A stretch of DNA of 64,000 nucleotides from Onchidella celtica (taxonomy: Eukaryota; Mollusca; Gastropoda; Systellommatophora; Onchidiidae). The translations under genes were made by a program, and so were the position numbers. The stretch spans positions 34,396,461 through 34,460,460 of the forward strand of contig OZ007574.1 of the NCBI GenBank assembly GCA_963931925.1, written 5' to 3'. Shown here piece after piece: positions 58,510 to 64,000 of this stretch. The number at the start of each line of letters is the position of its first letter. Position 1 is the first letter of the stretch. Below the pieces are notes generated by a model. The model had not been told where the DNA came from. It saw only the letters and a program-made list of their open reading frames with translations, and did not search any database.

Positions 58510-61500
58510 AGCATCCACCAGTATTGGTGTTCTTTGGTTTGGGTCTTTCACCCTAGTCAGTTGGGACTGCGAGGCTGTGGAGTGGCCTACAGGCAGCCGG
58601 TCAGGCAATATGACTGTCCCTCTGGCATCCTCCTGCACCTGGATACATTTCCAGTCGTCTTGACCCTGTCTTGCCACTTGGATAAGTTGTGTCCAGGCGA
58701 GAGAGTGAGTCTGATGTTTGCGCAGCTCTTTCTCACTAAAAACAAATTCTTTGCGCCAGTCTTAACACTCACCTCGTCTTCTTTCATCTTTGTCTCGTCT
58801 TCTTTCCTCTCAAAATTCCAACGGCGATGGGCGAGTGCGGTGGCAGCAGGTTTGGATAGACTGGAAGCTGTTAGCACAGACCTACACGTTGGTGGCTGTG
58901 GGCTATGGTCGCTTCATCGTCGATTGAAGTGGAGGCGTGGGGAGGCAGCACCCACAGTAGCTGAGCAGCCTTATTTAAGGATAGCACTGCTCACCTCAAC
59001 TGAGGAAGGGGCTAGAAAAGGTGCCCTAAAGAAAGCCCACTTCACATCACCCTGACTGGTATACCGCGACCAGTGGGGATCCCTTTTTGCGGTCGAAACA
59101 AAAAGAAATTCAGCTTACTCAGGCTAGGAGCCTGGAATATACGCACACTACAGGACAACTCAAACAACCCGGAAAGACGCACTGCACTTATTGCCATTGA
59201 GCTCAGCAGGTACAACCTGGACATAGTGGCACTCAGTGAGACCAGACTCCCTGATAGTGGCCAACTCAAAGAGCTCAGTGGTGGATACACCTTCTTCTGG
59301 AAAGGCAAGGGTGCAGTCGAACCGAGACAGCATGGTGTTGGGTTTGCAATTAAAAATGACCTTGTCAGAAACTTGCAGTCCATGCCAATTGAAATAAATG
59401 ACAGGCTAATGACACTCAGGATCCCAGTTGGGAAAAGCCAGTCAGCCACCCTCATTAGCGCATATGCGCCCACCATGACAAACCCAGATGAAGCCAAAGA
59501 CAAGTTCTATTCTGATCTAGAATCTGTCATATGCTCTGCCCCGGCAGCTGATAAGCTGATTCTCTTGGGGGACTTCAATGCTAGGGTTGGCTCCGAAATC
59601 TCAGCGTGGCCAAATGTTTTGGGCCCTCATGGAGTTGGTTCATGCAATAACAATGGGTTGCGCTTACTTACTTTGTGCGCTGAATTTGGCCTGTTCATTA
59701 CCAACACAAATTTTAGTCTCCCCGTGAGAAACAGAACGCCATGGATGCATCCCCGCTCAAAGCATTGGCATCTCATAGACTATGTCATTGTGAGGAAGAC
59801 TGACAGAAAGGATGTCCTTGTAACAAAGGCGATGTGTGGTGCCGAGTGTGGAACTGACCACAGACTCATTGTTTGCAAGCTCAGACTAACATTGAGGCGC
59901 AATAGACGCCCTCAAGGGAAAGCGCCACCTAAACGCCTAAATGTTTCAAAACTCTGCTCAGCTGAGAAACAGAGCGAGCTCTCATCAGAACTCTCCTCAA
60001 AATTGGATTGCGTGACTTTTGACCCTGAGAACATTGAACAGAGCTGGACTGACCTAAATACGACTGTACACTCTTGCGCCAGCAGCACAGTTGGTTTTCC
60101 TGTCCGCAAGCACCAGGACTGGTTCAATGATAATGATAATGAAATCAAAGTGCTCATCAAAGAAAAAAATAGTCTCATCCAAACTCACTGCAGTGACCCC
60201 TCTTCCACAGCAAAAGCTGATGCACTGCGTGCATGTAAGGGTGTACTCCAGAAGAAGCTGAGGAAAATGAAAAATGACTGGCTTGAAGAGCGAGTAAGAG
60301 AAACTCAGAAATATGCCGACACAAACAACACTAGAAAGTTCTTTGAGAGCCTCCGAGCTGTGTTTGGACCATCCCGCTGTGGCACTACGCCACTTCTTGC
60401 GTCAGATGGTTCAACACGCATTGTTGAATTGAATGCCATAATTCAGCGTTGGGCAGAACATTTCGGAGGTGTGCTAAATCGGCCATCAAATATAAATACT
60501 GAGTCCATTGACCGCCTCCCTCAGACTCCTATTAATGCAGCTCTTGCCAAGCCATTCACAGCAAATGAGACCCGGACTGCCACAAATCAGATGTCCTTTA
60601 ACAAATCACCAGGCGTGGATTCAATTCCTGCTGAGGTGTATGCCTTCGGTGGAGAAAAGCTTATTGAAAGGTTGACCGAGTTGTTCAATCATATGTTGAA
60701 AGCAGGGAAGCTGCCACAGGACTTCAAAGATGCTTCAATCATCCATCTGTACAAAAACAAAGGGGACAGCCAAGTCTGTGACAACCATCGGGGAATCTCT
60801 CTACTTTCAATTGCTGGCAAAATATTGGCAAGAATGCTTCTGAATCGCCTTCTTGATCACCTCTCGTCAAATGACTTGCTTCCCGAGAGCCAATGTGGCT
60901 TTCGTAAAGGGAGGGGAACGGCGGATATGATCTTTGCTGCCAGACAGATTCAGGAAAAATGCATGGAACAAAATAAAGCGCTGTACATCACATTTGTTGA
61001 CCTCACAAAAGCATTTGACACAGTGTGTCGTGAAGGCCTCTGGAAAATCTTGGCGAAGTTTGGGTGTCCACCCGAATTCATCACAATAGTGCGCCAGTTT
61101 CATGATGGCATGCAAGCTGCAGTCAAAAGTAACGGCAGTGTTTCAGAGCCCTTTGCTGTCACAAATGGGGTAAAACAGGGTTGTGTCTTAGCCCCAACTC
61201 TGTTCAGCATCATGTTCTCTGCAATGCTACAAGAAGCCTTTAGCTCTCCTCCTCAAGGGGTAAGCATCAAGTACCGAACTGATGGCAGTCTATTCAACCT
61301 CAGGAGACTTCAGGCAAAAACCAAAACCAAAAGTACTCAAGTCTGTGACCTACTATTTGCTGATGATTGTGCACTTCTGGCACACGATGAGGATAGCATG
61401 CAAAACTGTGTTGATAAGTTCTCTAGTGCCTGTGACAACTTTGGCCTCACAATAAGCACAACGAAGACCGAAGTGCTCCATCAGCCTACTGAAGACGACA

Positions 61501-62432
61501 AGTACCCTGTGACCCCAAATATCAAAGTCCATGACAGTCTTCTGAAGGTGTCGGAGAACTTCACCTATCTTGGCAGTACACTGTCTTCCACGGCTCGTGT
61601 TGATACTGAAATTCCCTCAAGAATCAGCAAAGCCAGCTCTCCATTTGGCAGGTTCGAAAGAGAGTGTGGGATGTTGCCGGCATTCGCACAGACACTAAGC
61701 TGAAAGTGTACAATGCTGTGGTCCTTCCCACCCTACTCTATGGGGCTGAAACCTGGACAGTGTACCAATCGCATGCCAGAAAACTAAATCACTTTCATCT
61801 GGCCTGCCTTAGAAAGATCCTAAGGATCAAATGGCAGGATAAAATTCCAGACACTGAGGTCCTCAATCGTGCCAAGGAATTGAGCATCTTCTGCCACCTG
61901 AAAAAAATTCAGCTACGTTGGGCAGGACATGTTGTCAGAATGCCCGACTCCAGACTCCCTAAGCAAATCTTCTTCTCTGAGCTCTCCAATGGAACGAGCA
62001 ATGTTGGGGCCCCAAAGAGACGTTACAAAGACACTCTCAAGCAATCACTGAAGGCCTTTGCCATTGATGTGAGTGAGTGGGAAAAGCTCTCGCTTAATCG
62101 TGCAAATTGGAGGGCGGCCCTTACCAGAGGCAGCAAAGCATGGGAAGCTGACAGAGTCCAGCAGGCTATCAAAAAAAGAGAACGGCGCAAGAAAAGGCCC
62201 AGTGGTACTGAACCAACGGAGCACTCTTGTCATTTATGCAGAAGGGTCTGCAGGGCAAAAATAGGACTTATCAGTCACATGAGAAGCCATAAGTCATGAA
62301 AGAATAGTCTTTCCATTCTGTCTCTGTGTCCTTTAGTTCTCTTTATTGTCCATGTGTTGAAATTCTCAACAATTTCTGTTCTTTATTCCTCTGGTGTTGT
62401 TAAGGTCATCATCTTACCTAATGGACGAACTA
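58510..62432 (+). mobile_element. LINE copy 2, 5'-truncated, 18-bp target duplication
   Basis: TTATTATCATTATTTGTA occurs at 58481-58498 and 62433-62450. Homology with copy 1 begins at 58510, equivalent to 33378, so about 355 bp of the 5' end is absent. Eleven extra bases (58499-58509) lie between the left duplication and the homology, as when reverse transcription ends with added or switched bases. Otherwise about 99% like copy 1. Confidence 0.9.
59073..62299 (+). pseudogene. LINE endonuclease-reverse transcriptase, frameshifted
   Basis: Same protein as the frame at 33929-37156. One base is missing near 61653 (GGCAGGTTCG here, GGCAGGCTTCG in copy 1). The reading splits into 59073-61703 (876 codons with endonuclease and RT intact, including FADD) and 61664-62299 (the C-terminal part with the zinc finger). 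About a dozen amino-acid differences separate it from copy 1. The Cys and His residues of the finger remain. Confidence 0.9.
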
Positions 62433-62450
62433 TTATTATCATTATTTGTA

Positions 62451-63482
62451 TTTGTTACTAGAATGCGCTGTTTATCAAGGGCTACAGTTATTTGCACATC
62501 TTTTGAAAGCTGGGGCACCAAACTGCACAGGAAAGTTCATTTTATTGTCTGCAAAACTGATGATGTCACGGCTTATTTATTCGTGAAAGGTGGCATCGGA
62601 TGATTTTCAATGCACGGAAACGGACAAAAGCATAGGTAACAGAAATGTCTTCCTCTTCGTCCTTATTCTCTTCACATTGTCCAATTCCTTCCATCAACTC
62701 ATTGTCACAGGCAACTCAGACGCCTAACCACCAGACCTGTTCAATTTGTGGGTTATATTCGAACATGTCTAACTTTCGGATGGATTGATTTGACAACAAC
62801 GAAAAAAAATCTAACCATGATATGAAAGTTTATGGCATGCGTCTCTCATCCTCTCTCTCTTTTTTTTTTTCTCTCTCTCTAACTTAATTATAAAAACAAA
62901 GATAAACTCGGCCCTTTTAAGAGAGACAAGTCGCGACCTTAGTTATTGGTTGCTCTATCTTAATTTTCTGGGGGAAAAATGGACATCTTTTCGTTTGTGG
63001 AGGGGGTACAAGATATGCACAATTCGTCGCTTGATTAAATTTAATGCATTGTTGCACTTATCAAGCTGTTTCACAGTTTCGATCCATTCTGACACCTATC
63101 ATGGTACTAAAGCAGCAAACGTCTAGCGTCGAATTTCTCAGTTGTGCAAAAAGTGGGGTTGGAACAAACAAGAGCTAAGGACGCGAAGAGGGCTGTCAAG
63201 CATTATTCGATCGTTTTCACATTTCACAGTGTTCGTCAAAAATGGGCGTTCTCGCTCTTATGTGAGAAATTTCGTTTCCAATCCAGAAAACACAAGCATG
63301 GGTAGCCTATAACCATGGAAAAATGAATGAGATCTAAACATTAGTCAAGGGCCAAAAAAATCTGCAGTTTCAGGTTTCTCAAAACTGGGGGATAGCCCCT
63401 TGTCTTTAAAACCGACTCGCCGAACGTCGAACAAAAACTTGAAGCTTTTTTGCTCTATTGCAAACAGCGACAAGAGAAAGAC
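62451..63482. other. non-coding, possible promoter of a right-hand gene
   Basis: Has a CT/T-rich run at 62850-62880. No repeat family was recognised. The final few hundred bases precede a possible first exon. Confidence 0.35.
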
Positions 63483-63662
63483 ATGGATCAATTCATCCAC
63501 CTCAACATCAAGAATCTCGATAGTTTAGACTCGCCATTTCATCAAAACTTGCTGGCCTCCCTTGGAGACATCATTGAACAACTGCAGCAGTTGGTGACAG
63601 AAGCCGACTCAAGATCGGTGCTGTCCCCTGACGATCGCTTCTTGGGTGGAGGAATACTTGAG
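63483..63662 (+). CDS. possible first coding exon of an unidentified gene
   Basis: The ATG at 63483 has a favourable context (G at -3 and +4). It opens exactly 60 codons (MDQFIHLNIKNLDSLD.. then LGDIIEQLQQLV..) up to a GAG|GTGTGA donor-like site at 63663, which would splice in phase 0; without splicing it stops one codon later. The central part looks like an amphipathic helix. I do not recognise the family. The remainder of any gene would lie beyond the window or unseen after 63663. Confidence 0.4.
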
Positions 63663-63669
63663 GTGTGAA

Positions 63670-64000
63670 GGGTGGTATTGTGCCGTACAATGAGAGAAAT
63701 GTTGGAAGGCCAACAGACTCTAATCTAACGATATATCTAAGCATTAGACAGCTGTTCTAACCAAATGAACATTCTAATCCAAAAAACTTTGTCAAAGACG
63801 GACATTTAAAAAAAAAAATTTTATACAGAAATTAATAAGGGCAGAAGAATGCTTCTGATTCTGTGTAGGCGTAGATCAAATCCTGTCTGTAACTCTCATT
63901 CTGATAAATATATAGTTTGGTAAGTCGGATTACAAGAATGACACAGTGTGACAAGTCACTAAGAAGTACAGTGATACCAGTATCAAGAAGGAGATCAACA
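63670..64000. other. non-coding, nothing recognised
   Basis: AT-rich sequence following the possible exon; no second exon could be picked out. Confidence 0.3.

Overview
The window is animal nuclear DNA: spliced genes with GT/AG introns, long introns, many SINEs and LINEs, inverted-repeat DNA transposons and simple repeats. The frequent ACATGTA words and the invertebrate-type LINE and SINE families suggest a mollusc, perhaps a gastropod. That is inference; no marker gene fixes the species.

Two host genes can be read with confidence. They are divergent (head to head), with about 4.1 kb between their start codons. On the minus strand (20555 back to 11406) is an ABT1/Esf2-type RNA-binding protein of ribosome biogenesis, split by an 8.4-kb intron full of transposons. 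On the plus strand (24656 to 38844) is a nine-exon membrane receptor: signal peptide, three CUB domains, three LDLa repeats, one transmembrane helix and a long acidic tail with two PPxY motifs. Its tail resembles LRP3/LRP12. All exon phases agree and give 893 aa. A third gene may start at the right edge, with a possible first exon at 63483-63662.

Most of the rest is mobile DNA. Left (1-11 kb): a TTAA-flanked piggyBac-like element, a small hAT element, tRNA-derived SINEs, a 1.2-kb GA/GATA/GACA simple-repeat block and local duplications. ABT1 intron (11.9-20.4 kb): another TTAA element, pogo/Tigger-type pieces, and two copies of a 0.6-kb inverted-repeat element, one carrying a 688-bp Tigger-type insertion. 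Intergenic 20.6-24.6 kb: a foldback element with a perfect 8-bp target duplication, a short 26-bp-TIR element, a third TTAA element, and clusters of a CTAGAT repeat. Receptor gene: a fourth TTAA element in intron 5, a small hAT remnant and a tandem repeat in intron 7, and a full-length LINE with 16-bp target duplications in intron 8. Right (39-64 kb): diverged duplicated modules at 47-49 kb, a hAT element containing a solo LTR, a 5'-truncated CR1/L2-like LINE with a long open frame, two small LINE remnants, and a second copy of the intron-8 LINE with one frameshift.

I found no rRNA, functional tRNA, CRISPR array or operon, and no clear new biological system. The most interesting points are the CUB3-LDLa3 receptor layout, the overlapping-frame LINE whose main frame lacks a usable ATG, and the nested insertions with preserved empty sites.
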